Assembly (NCBI RefSeq): GCF_015840335.1
Contig: NZ_CP060395.1
Location: 2,393,277 to 2,457,276 of the forward strand
DNA from: Synechococcus sp. CBW1108
Lineage (GTDB): Bacteria; Cyanobacteriota; Cyanobacteriia; PCC-6307; Cyanobiaceae
Direction: 5' to 3'
DNA length: 64,000 nt
The notes beneath the pieces are model-generated. The model did no database searches. It was not told the DNA's origin and was given only the letters and a program-made list of their open reading frames with translations. Positions 47,541-57,772 of this stretch are shown one piece after another. Each line of letters starts with the position of its first letter. Positions within the stretch are counted from its first letter, which is position 1. The position numbers and the translations under genes are program-made.

Positions 47541-47846
47541 ATGCCGGTGCTGCCCATGCCCATGCTGCTCCTCTCGCTGCTGTCGATGGGTTCGCCCTGG
47601 TGGGAGGACTACGGCATCACTGAGAAGTTCCTCTGCCCCAATGAGCGCGCCGTGACCCTGGAGCGCAATGATGCCCAGGCCTCACTGATCGCCGGCCGGT
47701 TCCGCTCCACCCTGTTTAGGGAAGACTCAAACCTGCCTGGCCTGCGCTACCGCAATGAACAGATGACCGTGATTCTGCGGGGCGACGTGCTCACCATGGA
47801 ACAGTCGTTCCAGAAACTGGAATGCCTGCGCACCCAGCAAGTTTGA
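47541..47846 (+). CDS. Small secreted protein, MliC-like
   Basis: 101 aa. Short hydrophobic N-terminus (LPMPMLLLSLLSMGSPWW). CPNERAVTLERNDAQASL, RYRNEQMTVILRGDVLTME and a C-terminal cysteine resemble the C...V.....A.L... / Y.N.... ..G..... C pattern of MliC lysozyme-inhibitor-like domains; the match is suggestive only. It starts 3 nt after msrA. Confidence 0.5.
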   Translation: MPVLPMPMLLLSLLSMGSPWWEDYGITEKFLCPNERAVTLERNDAQASLIAGRFRSTLFREDSNLPGLRYRNEQMTVILRGDVLTMEQSFQKLECLRTQQV

Positions 47847-47859
47847 TGCAGGTGCAGCC

Positions 47860-48021
47860 ATGACTCCCTGGCCCGATCGGGCAGTGATCCTCGCCCTGCT
47901 GATCACGCTGGGGCTGTGTTTTGCCCTGGTGTTTTGGAGTGTGAGGCTCAATCCCAGCCCCGAACCCCAGCTGCAATGGCGAGACCGCCAGGCGCCCCAG
48001 GCCATGGTGCAACCGCTGTGA
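47860..48021 (+). CDS. 53-aa single-helix membrane protein
   Basis: MTPWPDRAVILALLITLGLC, then FALVFWSV and a hydrophilic tail PEPQLQWRDRQAPQAMVQPL. One membrane helix. Its stop overlaps the GTG of the next gene (GTGA at 48018-48021), a strong sign of translational coupling and that both are real. It is too short for common ORF cut-offs. Confidence 0.6.
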   Translation: MTPWPDRAVILALLITLGLCFALVFWSVRLNPSPEPQLQWRDRQAPQAMVQPL

Positions 48022-48380
48022 CCGGACCGGAGCAAACGCCACCCCGCCGGCTCCACCCCCTGCCACGGGGACTAGTGGAGCTCTATGGGCTACTGGCAGT
48101 GCTGTTTGTGCTGGTGCCGGAATGGATGGCCGGGGGCGCCCTGCTGGGCTTCCGGGCCAATCGCAGGGGATCCGACCTGCCGGCCGCAGCCACCGTGTGG
48201 CAGAAACTGCCGGAATTGCGCCTGGCTGCCATGGGCCTGGCCGACCTGCGCCTGCTGGCGCAGGAGCAGGGCATCGCTGGCTACGCCGGCCTAAGCCGAG
48301 ACCGGCTCAGCGCCAGGTTGATCCGGCGGTTGAAGCCGCAACAAAAGCCCCAGCAGAAGCCCCGCAAAGCGCTGTGGTAA
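48018..48380 (+). CDS. Hypothetical membrane-associated protein, 120 aa
   Basis: GTG 48018 overlaps the upstream small ORF. One hydrophobic segment (LVELYGLLAVLFVLVPEW) is followed by ELRLAAMGLADLRLLAQEQGIAGYAGLSRDRLSARLIRRL, a SAP-like helical region. The basic end has KPQQKPQQKPRKALW. No family is assigned. The tRNA-Pro gene follows after 11 nt. Confidence 0.55.
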   Translation: MTGPEQTPPRRLHPLPRGLVELYGLLAVLFVLVPEWMAGGALLGFRANRRGSDLPAAATVWQKLPELRLAAMGLADLRLLAQEQGIAGYAGLSRDRLSARLIRRLKPQQKPQQKPRKALW

Positions 48381-48391
48381 TTTGCACTAGC

Positions 48392-48465
48392 CGGGGCGTA
48401 GCGCAGCTTGGTAGCGCACCACTTTGGGGTAGTGGGGGTCGCAGGTTCAAATCCTGTCGCTCCGA
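48392..48465 (+). tRNA. tRNA-Pro (GGG)
   Basis: 74 nt, no encoded CCA. Acceptor CGGGGCG pairs with CGCTCCG and the discriminator is A. The anticodon arm CCACT-TTGGGGT-AGTGG gives anticodon GGG. The T arm is CAGGTTCAAATCCTG and the D arm GCGCAGCTTGGTAGCGC. It marks the left border of the gene-poor AT-rich region. Confidence 0.95.
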
Positions 48466-50953
48466 TTCATTCAATATGTTTTCATTTACCCACTGAGCAT
48501 CTTTCCCCAAAGATTCTCACTAACAAAGTTATGGGATTTATGGCATTGACTTTGACAATTCGGGATAGTGAAACTTAGCAATAACGACTGCCGTCCTAAT
48601 ACTCCAGTCGCTGGGTTCAAAAGCTCTTGGCTGATATATCTAAGTTGCTCGTGTTACAGCAACGATCCTTGCCTGTAACTGCGGTAATTCAAAAAATTCG
48701 AAGCGTGAGTTATCGTAACAATATTTGAATGTGTATATCCATCTTGCAAAATTGACAGCCTCCTCAGAACATAAAATATGCCACCCAAGTCTACGCAAAT
48801 AATTAATACATTTCAAAAGTGAACCGAAAGTAAGCGTTGCACGATTCTCCCGATGTGGGTATAGGCTCGTCCTAATTTGCCTGGGTTAGTTAATTTAGGA
48901 TCAACAGGCTCTTGCTCCTAAAAGGAAGACGCGCTAGGCTTTGCGTTTAGTGAATTCATTTGCCCTTCCCCCTGATCGGTCCCAATAATGCAATCTAGCT
49001 GCCCTGAACAAAAGGTCCATAACCATTCAAGCAGCCTGTATTTCTGACCACCCTCAGAAACTCACATGCCTGCCTCTTGCGCTAAGGCTCAACCCTTTCT
49101 AAGATAATTAGGTTCAGTTGGTGACGCTCGAGCGCTGCTCGCGTCTCAGTTGTTACCAGTGATTGTTTACTGCGCGCTTGCAGAGACCCAGCAATCCGCC
49201 TCGCGGTCATATGTTTTCCAACGCTGTACTTTTAGACTATCTACTTTGAGTTCACAAATTCATCTTGAATCGCATTATGCCTGTGGACTCTGGATTTTAG
49301 GGAATGCACTGGAATATTATCTACAAGGCGAACCTAGCTTCCATTGCTCACCGCTTTTCCATTATAGGATAGTTGCAGTTCATTCCCACTCAGAGTGAGC
49401 TGCTGATCAATAAAATCACGAAGGTAACGGCATCAGACTTTGGCGACCTAAGCTATTTGTTCTGTTCCAACTTATATTGCCCCTATGCCGGCCTTCAGAG
49501 ATAGCTAAACTCAGCAAGTCTAAGCATATCCTGCCCATGTTCTCTGGAGCTCTAATGACGAGTGTCACAGACCAAAACAGTAACAATCTGCTCATCAACT
49601 TCTTGAGTTTAGATGTCGGGGTGTGGGCAGCTGCCGAGACGGTCAAATTGCTTGTATAAGTTGATTAGAGCGTTTAAGCATCGCCACTAATGTAGAGCTA
49701 GTGTAGTTGTCACCATACGACCTTCCCAATGTCATAAATATGATCAAAACCGTACAACCTCAATAGATAAATCATGGCCACACAAACGAGCACCGGGGTC
49801 TCACTTAAACAACTGGTAGAGTAAATGGGGTGTTTTTCTTAGGCTACACATTACCTGCTTAAAGTGTTCTGGTGCCTAGTGGGTGAATCGGCTTCTAATG
49901 TGGACTGCCCTGTAGAAGCCCAGTTGGCAGATATGGGTTCCAGAGTTCGAGTTTCCAGAGCCACGAGATTGGGTTGGTCTATAGCCGGCAGCTCAAGCGC
50001 TATCAGTGCCGTAGTGGCTGGCAATAGACCACTCTCACGGACTGCACGATCATGCAGACACCAAACTCCCACTGATCGCATGGCATCTAGCTCTCCATCT
50101 GATCGACCAGCCCCTAGCCGTAAGGCTTCCGCGCAGCGATAAACTGGAATCTTCTAGACGGAGCTCAGCCGTCAGCCTGGCGTCAACTACGACACCACCT
50201 GCTTGCTGCACAACCAGATACCGCATGCAATAACAAAGCAAGAGGGTGTTTACCTTCTGCGGAGAAAGATCCAGATCCATAATCCCTACCTTGGTTGAGA
50301 ACGCCTAGGTGGCAAGCCAGCCTGAAATCAGAGAACAAGATCACCATTGTTGCGGCCTCCACCTTGAACGAGTCTGGCCATCAAATTCACGCCAGGATCA
50401 CAACAGTGAAAGGCTTCAGCTCAGACGTGATCTCTGACTAGACCAAACTCCACCTCCCCTCCGGCAGCCATGTTCTCTTCGATGCACTGGCTAGTTTCCA
50501 CGCCGTGATCACAGTCAACTGCCGCCCAAAGGTTGACGTCACCGGCACCGAACATCTAGATAACCTAACGCAAGTCCGGCGGATCACTATATTGCGGTTG
50601 CAAGACCATTCAGCGGTACCTCCCACGTCTTAAACTGTCGCTTTGTTGGCCTTCGGCTATGAAAAATAGGCCAAGGCTATCTTAGCGGCTAATGCTTTCG
50701 CTTAAATCATCGCTTCTAAATTGTTGGGGCGACAGACCGGATCACCAATCCAATGTGCTGCTGCATGCCGCTCACAGAAGAGGATCTCAGACTCGCTAAA
50801 CTTATAGACAATTAAACTTATCCTTGATCCTTGGATGGAGTCTAGATCACCCAATCAAAAAAAAGTATAGGTTTTAATTTTTTCCCCTATTCCGTGTTCT
50901 AAGAAAAATATTACAAGCCATCTGCAATTAACTTCGGAAGCTTTTAAATAGAC
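48466..50953. other. Gene-poor region after tRNA-Pro
   Basis: About 2.5 kb without a convincing gene; all frames contain dense stops. It is clearly less GC-rich than the sequence to the left. One twin-hairpin repeat lies at 50114-50138 and a single-hairpin relative at about 50648-50661 (GGCCTTCGGCTATG). Stretches such as 49870-50100 and 50440-50630 look like decayed coding DNA but cannot be assigned. Confidence 0.6.
50114..50138 (-). repeat. Twin-hairpin small repeat, copy C
   Basis: Read on the minus strand: CGC-TGC-GCG, GA, AGCC-TTAC-GGCT, AG. The first 15 nt are identical to copies A and D. It is isolated in noncoding DNA. Confidence 0.7.
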
Positions 50954-51802
50954 ATGAAATTAGTAGTTTGGAAAGACTATGGCCAACTTGGCAACAGACT
51001 CCTTACTTTTAGCAGCCTAATTGCGTTAAGTTTACATAAAAACTGGTCTATTTATAATCCCTCATTTAAAATTTATTCGTCATACTTCGAGTATTTTGAA
51101 CCTCAGTTTGTTCCCTGTTATAAAGCAAAAAAATCTACTAATATAGTTGATGTAATCTTTGATACTAAAATTTTTTGGTCAATCATTAACACACTCCTGA
51201 CAAAAAAGCCGGTACTAAATTGCTTACGAAGAACTAACTTATTGTTTGAGGTGAATGATCTAAAAACATTAGACATGCATGATATTGAAAAACTGCTAAT
51301 TGATTACAATAATTTTTTCTTAGTATGGGCTGCATGGGCATTAAATTGCGAAGAACTAAGATCTAAATATAGAGATGCTTTAGTTACTATATTTAGACCT
51401 CAAAAGTTCATTAGGGAGACTGTTGATAAAAATTTCAGTAGACTAGCATCCCAAAAGCTAACTATAGGCGTACATATCCGACGAGGTGATTACATTAGTT
51501 GGGAGAATGGTAAATATTTTTTTTCATATGAATTATATAATGAGTTAATGTTGCGCTTTGAAGATTTGTATGGTTCAAATAATGTCCAGTTCCTAATCTG
51601 TTCAAACGAACGTGTACCAAATAATTTGCTTGAGTTTAAATCCCGAGTATTCCTAAATGGATCTACAATGGATGATCTGTATACTTTAGCAAAATGTGAT
51701 GTAATTGTCGGCCCCCCGAGTACTTTCTCGGAATGGGCTGCATTTTACGGGGCAAAAAAAAGGTTTGTTTTTAATGGTCTGCTTCCTGTAAAAAAACTAT
51801 AA
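50954..51802 (+). CDS. Alpha-1,2-fucosyltransferase-like glycosyltransferase (GT11)
   Basis: 282 aa, AT-rich. It opens VVWKDYGQLGNRLLTFSSLIALSLHKNW, the G-Q-L-G-N start of GT11 enzymes. The GDP-fucose-binding motif is LTIGVHIRRGDYISW. Near the end are NGSTMDDLYTLAKCDVIVGPPSTFSEWAAFYG, typical motifs II/III. It would transfer a deoxyhexose (probably L-fucose) to a surface glycan. The low GC contrasts with the core genome and points to acquisition. Confidence 0.8.
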   Translation: MKLVVWKDYGQLGNRLLTFSSLIALSLHKNWSIYNPSFKIYSSYFEYFEPQFVPCYKAKKSTNIVDVIFDTKIFWSIINTLLTKKPVLNCLRRTNLLFEVNDLKTLDMHDIEKLLIDYNNFFLVWAAWALNCEELRSKYRDALVTIFRPQKFIRETVDKNFSRLASQKLTIGVHIRRGDYISWENGKYFFSYELYNELMLRFEDLYGSNNVQFLICSNERVPNNLLEFKSRVFLNGSTMDDLYTLAKCDVIVGPPSTFSEWAAFYGAKKRFVFNGLLPVKKL

Positions 51803-51855
51803 ATTACTCCTTTGCAATCATATATAAATTTTTTTGTGCCAAGATTTTTTGGAAA

Positions 51856-52899
51856 ATGACAACCCTTTATTCTTCATCCTTTTGTTGTTATACCTTACGC
51901 AATCCACTGAATTCCCCCCTTGGCAGATTGGAAAGTTATTTAACTCCTTTTACTGCAAAACCTTTTGAGTATCATGTTGTTAAATCAGGTCAACTTGTTT
52001 CTTTGAACTTGTATGGCCTAACACATCATTGGAGGCTGCTTCCTGATACGTATCCATTTTTCAATCCACGGCTTCGCGATCGACTAATAATCCGTTCACA
52101 ATCACTTCTGCCTTCTACTCTAAATTTTGATGTTCCACTTTGTTCTCTTCTTGATGTAAATCAATGGCATTACTCATACTTTCATTGGTTTATTGATATT
52201 CTGCCTAGGCTTCTTTCGGTCTGTGACTATCAAGCAAAGAGCGGAAACTTCGTCTATTTACTTGTCCCTTTACACTTAAAGGAATGGCAAGTCTCGTCTC
52301 TTGGTTTATTGGGATTTACAAGTTCTAGTCTCATAAATCTTGACCAGAATATCGTAAGGACATCAATTTTAACCAGTAGCCTCATATCATCCCCTGCCGG
52401 CAGAGCACAAGGTTTACTTGGTGCGCCGTACGATTGTATGTCTCCAAATGTGATAACAAAACTAGCAGATAATCTTTCTTCTGGTACATTGTATTCGACA
52501 ATTGAGTTAGAAACCCCAAAAAAATTGTATATTTCTAGAAAAGATGCCCTGTGTCGAAGAACTGTAAATGAAGATGAAGTAGTATGTTTTCTGGAACGTT
52601 ATGGTTATGTTTCTGTAACTTTAGATGGGTTGCCCTTGCCCCAATTGATTGCTTTGTTTCAAAAAGCTAGTCACATTATTGCCGTTCATGGTGCTGGGTT
52701 AACGAATTTACTATTTTCGGAAAATGCAACTGTGGTTGAGTTACATGCAGAAGGTCATGGAATTCGAGCTGATTACTTTCAACTGGCCTCAATCAAGGGG
52801 CTTAAATATTTTTACTATGTCTTCCCTTCATTTAATACCGAAAATGATATAGTCGTCGATATTAAAGTACTTGAAACGTTGCTTTATTGCGTTACTTGA
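51856..52899 (+). CDS. Glycosyltransferase family 61 (DUF563)
   Basis: 347 aa, AT-rich, 53 nt after the GT11 gene and probably co-transcribed. HYSYFHWFIDILPRLLSV, KLYISRKDALCRRTVNEDEVVCFLERYGY, LPLPQLIALFQKASHIIAVHGAGLTNLLFSENATVVEL follow the GT61 pattern, including the late H-G-A-G-L-T-N motif. The sugar is unknown; GT61 members act on cell-surface polysaccharides in bacteria. Confidence 0.8.
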   Translation: MTTLYSSSFCCYTLRNPLNSPLGRLESYLTPFTAKPFEYHVVKSGQLVSLNLYGLTHHWRLLPDTYPFFNPRLRDRLIIRSQSLLPSTLNFDVPLCSLLDVNQWHYSYFHWFIDILPRLLSVCDYQAKSGNFVYLLVPLHLKEWQVSSLGLLGFTSSSLINLDQNIVRTSILTSSLISSPAGRAQGLLGAPYDCMSPNVITKLADNLSSGTLYSTIELETPKKLYISRKDALCRRTVNEDEVVCFLERYGYVSVTLDGLPLPQLIALFQKASHIIAVHGAGLTNLLFSENATVVELHAEGHGIRADYFQLASIKGLKYFYYVFPSFNTENDIVVDIKVLETLLYCVT

Positions 52900-53009
52900 T
52901 AACCCTTTCATTTATTCCTGTTATTGTAGTTCTCGCAATTGATTAATTTTAAGAAACCTCTGAGAAACCCGCTAAAATCAGTCCAGTTCTCGAACTGAGA
53001 CTGGACCGG

Positions 53010-53993
53010 ATGGCTGTCCCTCTCCAGCTGGGCTTCACGGACTACGAGCAGATCTACGCCAAAAAGAAGACGCGTCGCCAGCGCTTCTTGGAAGAGATGG
53101 AGATCACGATTCCATGGGAGGCATTTCTGGCCTTGATTGAACCCGTGTATCACAAGCCGTCCAGCAAAGGAGGTCGTCCGCCGATTCCTTTGGAGGTGAT
53201 GCTCCGGATCCACCTGCTGCAGCAGTGGTTCACGCTTTCAGATCCCCTGATGGAGGAGATGCTGATCGATACGCCCTGCTTCCGCCGCTTCGCAGGGATC
53301 GAGACGATGGAAGGCCGGATCCCTGATGAGACCACGATCCTCAACTTCCGCCATCTGCTGGAAGAGCACCGCATCGCTGAGCAGATCCTCGAGGGTGTGA
53401 ACCAGATGCTGCGCGAGAAGGGAGTGATGTTGAGGGAGGGCACGATCCTTGATGCCACGATCATCAATGCCCCCAGTTCCACCAGGAACAAGCTCAAGGA
53501 GAGAGATCCCGAAATGCACTCGGTGGCCAAGGGCAAGCAATGGTTCTTTGGAATGCGCTGCCACATTGGAGTTGATGCCGCATCTGGTCTTGTCCACTCC
53601 GTTGAGAGCACCGCTGCCAACGTGCATGAGCTGAACACAGCAGCAGAGCGGCTTCATGGGGATGAACGCCTCATCTACGGTGATGCAGGCCACATCGGCA
53701 TCGAGAAACGTGACGATTTCCAGGACTGCCAAGCTGAGTTCAGAATTGCCATGAAACCCGGCCAACGCAGAGTGCTTCCAGAGACACCAGAGGGCAGGCT
53801 TCTGGATCTGATTGAGACGGCGAAAGCCCACTTCCGCGCCAAAGTGGAGCATCCCTTTCGGATCATCAAATGTCAATTCGGCTTCCGGAAGGTCTTCTAC
53901 CGAGGCATCCGCAAGAACGACCTCAAGCTGAAGTTGCTCTTTGCCTTGGCAAACCTCTGGATGGTACGGGAACGGATACCTGACTCAGCGTAG
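53010..53993 (+). CDS. IS5-family transposase, intact
   Basis: 327 aa. It starts LQLGFTDYEQIYAKKKTRRQRFLEEMEITIPWEAFLALIEPVY. The DDE core is complete: Asp in GTILDATIINAPSSTRN, Asp in LIYGDAGHIGIEKRDDF, Glu in KAHFRAKVEHPFRIIKCQFGFRK. GC-rich against an AT-rich background. The left end probably lies near 52955 (AAACCTCTGAGAAACCC), but a matching right inverted repeat was not found, so the element may be truncated outside the gene. Confidence 0.88.
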   Translation: MAVPLQLGFTDYEQIYAKKKTRRQRFLEEMEITIPWEAFLALIEPVYHKPSSKGGRPPIPLEVMLRIHLLQQWFTLSDPLMEEMLIDTPCFRRFAGIETMEGRIPDETTILNFRHLLEEHRIAEQILEGVNQMLREKGVMLREGTILDATIINAPSSTRNKLKERDPEMHSVAKGKQWFFGMRCHIGVDAASGLVHSVESTAANVHELNTAAERLHGDERLIYGDAGHIGIEKRDDFQDCQAEFRIAMKPGQRRVLPETPEGRLLDLIETAKAHFRAKVEHPFRIIKCQFGFRKVFYRGIRKNDLKLKLLFALANLWMVRERIPDSA

Positions 53994-55853
53994 TACTAGG
54001 GTTTACTATGACTTATGGTCGACTATCATCCAGAAAACAAGACAGAACGCGTTATGGAAACTGCCTGAACGACTTTGAAAGTACTGCTGTGAGCGAAAAA
54101 GGGCAAAATCTACTCAGTATGGTCTCATTCACTAGAATGAGACTAGGTTATTTTGGTTAAGCCGTCTTGATCAGAGCTTCCTTAAACGCGGCACTGAATA
54201 CTAAAACTACCAATACGGGTAATTTCTTTCCAACTAAATTAGTCAGATTTAACCTAGAATCATTAGCTTTATAAAGTTCTCCTCCCATGATTGCTTTATA
54301 AGTAATTTGGCTTATATCTATCTCCGTTTTTTGTGAGCTCCTGAATTCTTTCATTTTGATGAGCTTCAACTCCTAAAGAAGATTAGCGCCGATGCGCACG
54401 AGCGTTTGTGTTGGCCAAATGAATCATTCTCCCCTCTTCATGACTCTTAAGTATTGAAATCCGGTATAATCATATGTTAAAAAGCTTGAAAAGTAGAAAA
54501 GGTATCCCGTTTTAGCTGATATCTAATTAAGGATTTGACAGATTTAATGCAGCGATATGCAGTTTCCCATGATGTGCTTTTACGCAGGCAATGTCTCATA
54601 GCCATTTTTAGGAGCCAGAGCTGTATGATTCTGTGTATACGGCCTGCTGACAAAGCGTGTCTGTATTGCCTTTGTTCAGCGGAAATTGCTCACCTTTTTG
54701 CCCCAAATCGTGCGTGGATGCTGAACAACTTGATTCCAGCGACTTAATCAGTTGTCTCAGAGCAATCCCAGATGGCCGCTATCGTTCCGGAAGTGGCTAC
54801 ACCCAGTTGTTCTTTTTTCATGATCCCGGTTCTTATCGTCTTGAATGAAGTTAAGAGTCCCCGTGATTTCGGCTCGTTCAATTATTCACTGGGACTAATA
54901 CTCGAATGCTATTAGTCCAATATTATAGTGCGTTATCCACTTAAAGAAGCTAATTTGCAGCTCTTTAAAGTTGAATTTAAAGCCTAGTTGATCAGCATAT
55001 TACTAGGCAGCCTATTTGGTTTTTTAGCTGCTTATTTGCGACTGAATCATGTTCAAAGGCTCAGCGGTCGAGACCAAGTTAGGTAGGTAGAGTTCAGGAC
55101 TCTGTCATTTTAATTATTCCTTATTTAACGTTGTATTGCCGGCAATCAGTAGTATAAAATTAGTTAAGGCTACAACAAGAGCTAGATCAGTGAATAGGCT
55201 GCCCATTAGCCGCAGATGTCTGCGCAGCAGTAAGAGCATCTCAGCACCTTGGAGCTAAATAGCATCATGATCGAGACTCACCCCTCTCCGAAGGAGTTTC
55301 GCTCCTCAAGAGCCAATTTATTTTTCCTGGTGCTTTTCATGAGGAGTAAGTTGAATGTATAGCCATGGGGGCGAAGTCGCGCTAACGGTGATATTAGCAG
55401 TATTCACTGAAGGAGCAGAGAGTTGAATTGTCATGCTGTCTTGTAAGCCAGACCATCAAGCTAATCTGCACATCCATTAAAAACAAGTACAAACAGTCTC
55501 CACCGAACCACTACTTCCTCAGGTGCTTTAGACATAGCCAGCAGCTTTGACATAACATTGGTCATGTTGTCCTTGTACTGAATTTTATGATTATTAGCAA
55601 ATTTCCTATTCGGGTCCAGCAAATGTATTTTGAAATCCCAGATCGGCAAGCGGCAGTGGTCAAGAACATGAGTCTATTGGCCAGCTGCCTCGATTCTTAT
55701 TATCTGCCTTAGTGTCTATATGTAATATTTAGTAATGCTACATTTATGTTTTAGATTCTAGCCTTTGACATTCTTTTTGGATAATTAATATATGGTTATA
55801 GCTATTGCCCATAATGTAGCTTTTTAATAGGCCTAGTGAGGTGTAAATTGTAA
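53994..55853. other. Gene-poor region between IS5 and IS66 elements
   Basis: About 1.86 kb, AT-rich with frequent stops in all frames. Short ORFs (for example 54157-54369 minus) have no recognisable features. A hairpin AGGAGTTTCGCTCCT occurs near 55291-55306. No gene, tRNA or repeat family can be supported. Confidence 0.6.
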
Positions 55854-55962
55854 TTACTGCTGTATCCGTTCAGCGGGCGTGACAGCTCGCGGCGAACATC
55901 GCCCCTGCTTGAATCCTTGACGGCAGTTTGATTTCCGGTTGCATCTCAGGTAGAGGCCGCCT

Positions 55963-57505
55963 GTGATGAGCGCACTTCCGGCTGGAATTCCAGATGCGGA
56001 CTGGCTGGAAACTTCCGCCAGCGTCAGAGCGCTGATCAACGCCCAGCAGCAGGAGATCGAGCTGTTGCGCGGCCAACTCACCTCCTTTGCCACCGAGTTG
56101 GCAAACCTGCGGGAGCGAATTGGCCGCAGTTCGCGCAACTCCTCCAAACCTCCCTCCAGTGATGGGCTGGGTTTACCGCTGCGCGGAAGCCCTTCGGGCT
56201 AGAAGCCGCCAGAGCGGCGCAAGGGCAGTGGCCGCAAGCGCGGCGGCGGCCAGCCGGGCCATCCCGGATCGGGGCCGGAGCTGCTGCCGATCGAGCGGGT
56301 GGATAAGGTGGTGGACCCCCGATGCCTGCCGCCGCTATGGTACCTTGCCCTTGGGAGAGGATCTCGATCCCCTGCGCCATCAGGTGATTGAGATACCACC
56401 GATCACACCGCTGGTGATCGAGCACCGGTTGCATCGCTTGGTGTGCCCCTGCTGCTCCACCAGCACCTGCGCGACGTTGCCGGCTGATGTGGAAGCCAGT
56501 CACTACGGCCCAAGGCTCAGTGCCCTGGTGGGCCTGCTGGGCAGTGCCTTCCCCTTGAGTTTCAGCAAGACCCAGGCCCTGCTCCAGCAGCTGGTGGGAG
56601 TGGAGATTAGCTGTGGGGCAATCGCACGGGTCCGCCAGCGCCTGAGCTCAGCATTGGCGGAACCGATGGCCCAGGCGCTTGCGGCCGCCCGTCAGCAACC
56701 GGTGGCTTACGTGGATGAGACCGGCGCCCCCACCGGCAACGCCGTAGACGCAGTCTTCCGCGAAGCGGTGGGCAACAATCCCACTGGAAAGCGGGGCTGG
56801 CAGTGGGTCATGGTCACCGCCGTGGTGACGGTATTCATCCAAGGCCTGAGTCGATCGACGGCCGCCGCCATCGAGCTGCTGGGGAACGCCTTTGGCGGGA
56901 TTGTCGTGAGCGATCGTTTCTCCGCCTACAACCACCTGCCCACCAAGCAGCGCCAGCTGTGTTGGGCCCACTCAATCCGCGATCTGGTCGCCATCGCCGA
57001 ACGCCCGGGCGCCAGTGCTGAATTTGGAGCGGAGCTGCTGGGCCTGCAGCAACAGCTGTTTGGCCACTGGCACAACTACAAGGAGGGAAAGATTGACTGG
57101 CCCGCCTTGCAGCAAAGCTGCCTGCCGATTCGCCAGACCTTTGAGGCCACGTTGCAGCGGGTAGTGGAGCTGGGCTACCAGCGCGGCGAGCGAACGCCTT
57201 GGGCCAGCACAGTGCGCACCTGCCAGCAGCTCCAGAAGGTGACAGGTGGGTTGTGGACCTTCCTGGAGAACGAGGGAATAGAGCCCACCAACAACGCCGC
57301 AGAACGTGCCCTGCGCCAGTCGGTGATTCAGCGCAAGATCAGTCACGGCGTCCAATCAGCCAGCGGTGCCATCTGCCGCAGCCGCCTGCTCACGGTCACC
57401 ACCACCCTCAGGCAACAGGGCCGCGATGTCTGGGAGTTCCTCGAGCAGGCCTGGATCGCCCATCACCGCGGTGGGGTGATGCCGTCACTGCTGAGCGACC
57501 CCTGA
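55963..57505 (+). pseudogene. IS66-type transposase (TnpC), broken by a small repeat and a frameshift
   Basis: The first frame (start 55963/55966) encodes a coiled coil and the linker NSSKPPSSDGLG, then meets the twin-hairpin repeat, which adds about 27 nt and a TAG at 56200-56202. The same frame resumes as KPPERRKGSGRKRGG. Near 56310-56330 a second shift moves the rest to another frame: ACRRYGTLPLGEDLDPLRHQVIEIPPITPLVIEHRL, then the DDE core (PVAYVDETGAP, VVSDRFSAYN, NEGIEPTNNAAERALR) to 57505. The catalytic part is well preserved. Confidence 0.88.
56177..56202 (+). repeat. Twin-hairpin small repeat, copy D (inside IS66 transposase)
   Basis: CGC-TGC-GCG, GA, AGCCC-TTC-GGGCT, AG. It lies between the codons for SSDGLG and KPPERR, which are adjacent apart from one residue in IS66 transposases, so the repeat is visible as an insertion. 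Its last three bases form the stop TAG. Confidence 0.85.
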
Positions 57506-57772
57506 GTGAAGAAGAACGAGCAAGGAAGAGTTTCTGATCGCTCAGCGGTGAGTGATCAGGCTTGCATTCGTGCGGCGGGGCGTCCCGACCCCTGGACGCA
57601 TACTTACTGCTTTGGTGGTATGTTAAATCAAAATCAGCTTGAAGAATGACCTTGTGCTTCAGTCCGCTTCCTGTAAAGGCTCCTCAATAGGTGAATAACG
57701 TTGTATGGTATATTTGCAATGGAATAATTGATTTACTTAATTAAGTATCTATTCCCACCGCTTGGCATCTAG

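Larger units (their letters stand above)
55862..57603 (+). mobile_element. IS66-type element with 8-bp target duplication
   Basis: TTACTGCT occurs immediately outside both ends (55854-55861 and 57604-57611), an 8-bp direct repeat as expected for IS66 elements. The ends form an imperfect inverted repeat of about 40 bp, beginning GTATCCGTTCAG on the left and GTATGCGTCCAG when the right end is reversed. Only a tnpC-like gene is present, no tnpA/tnpB, as in single-gene IS66 derivatives. Confidence 0.88.

Noticed and set aside
48466-48700. Possible attachment-site repeat of the tRNA-Pro 3' end
   Set aside because: I looked for a second copy of the T-arm/acceptor sequence downstream. Only a loose match (GTCGCTGGGTTCAAAAG near 48607) was seen, and no integrase gene is in the window.
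53994-54020. Right inverted repeat of the IS5 element at 53010
   Set aside because: AGGGTTTACTATGACTT resembles the left end only loosely; too many mismatches to call.
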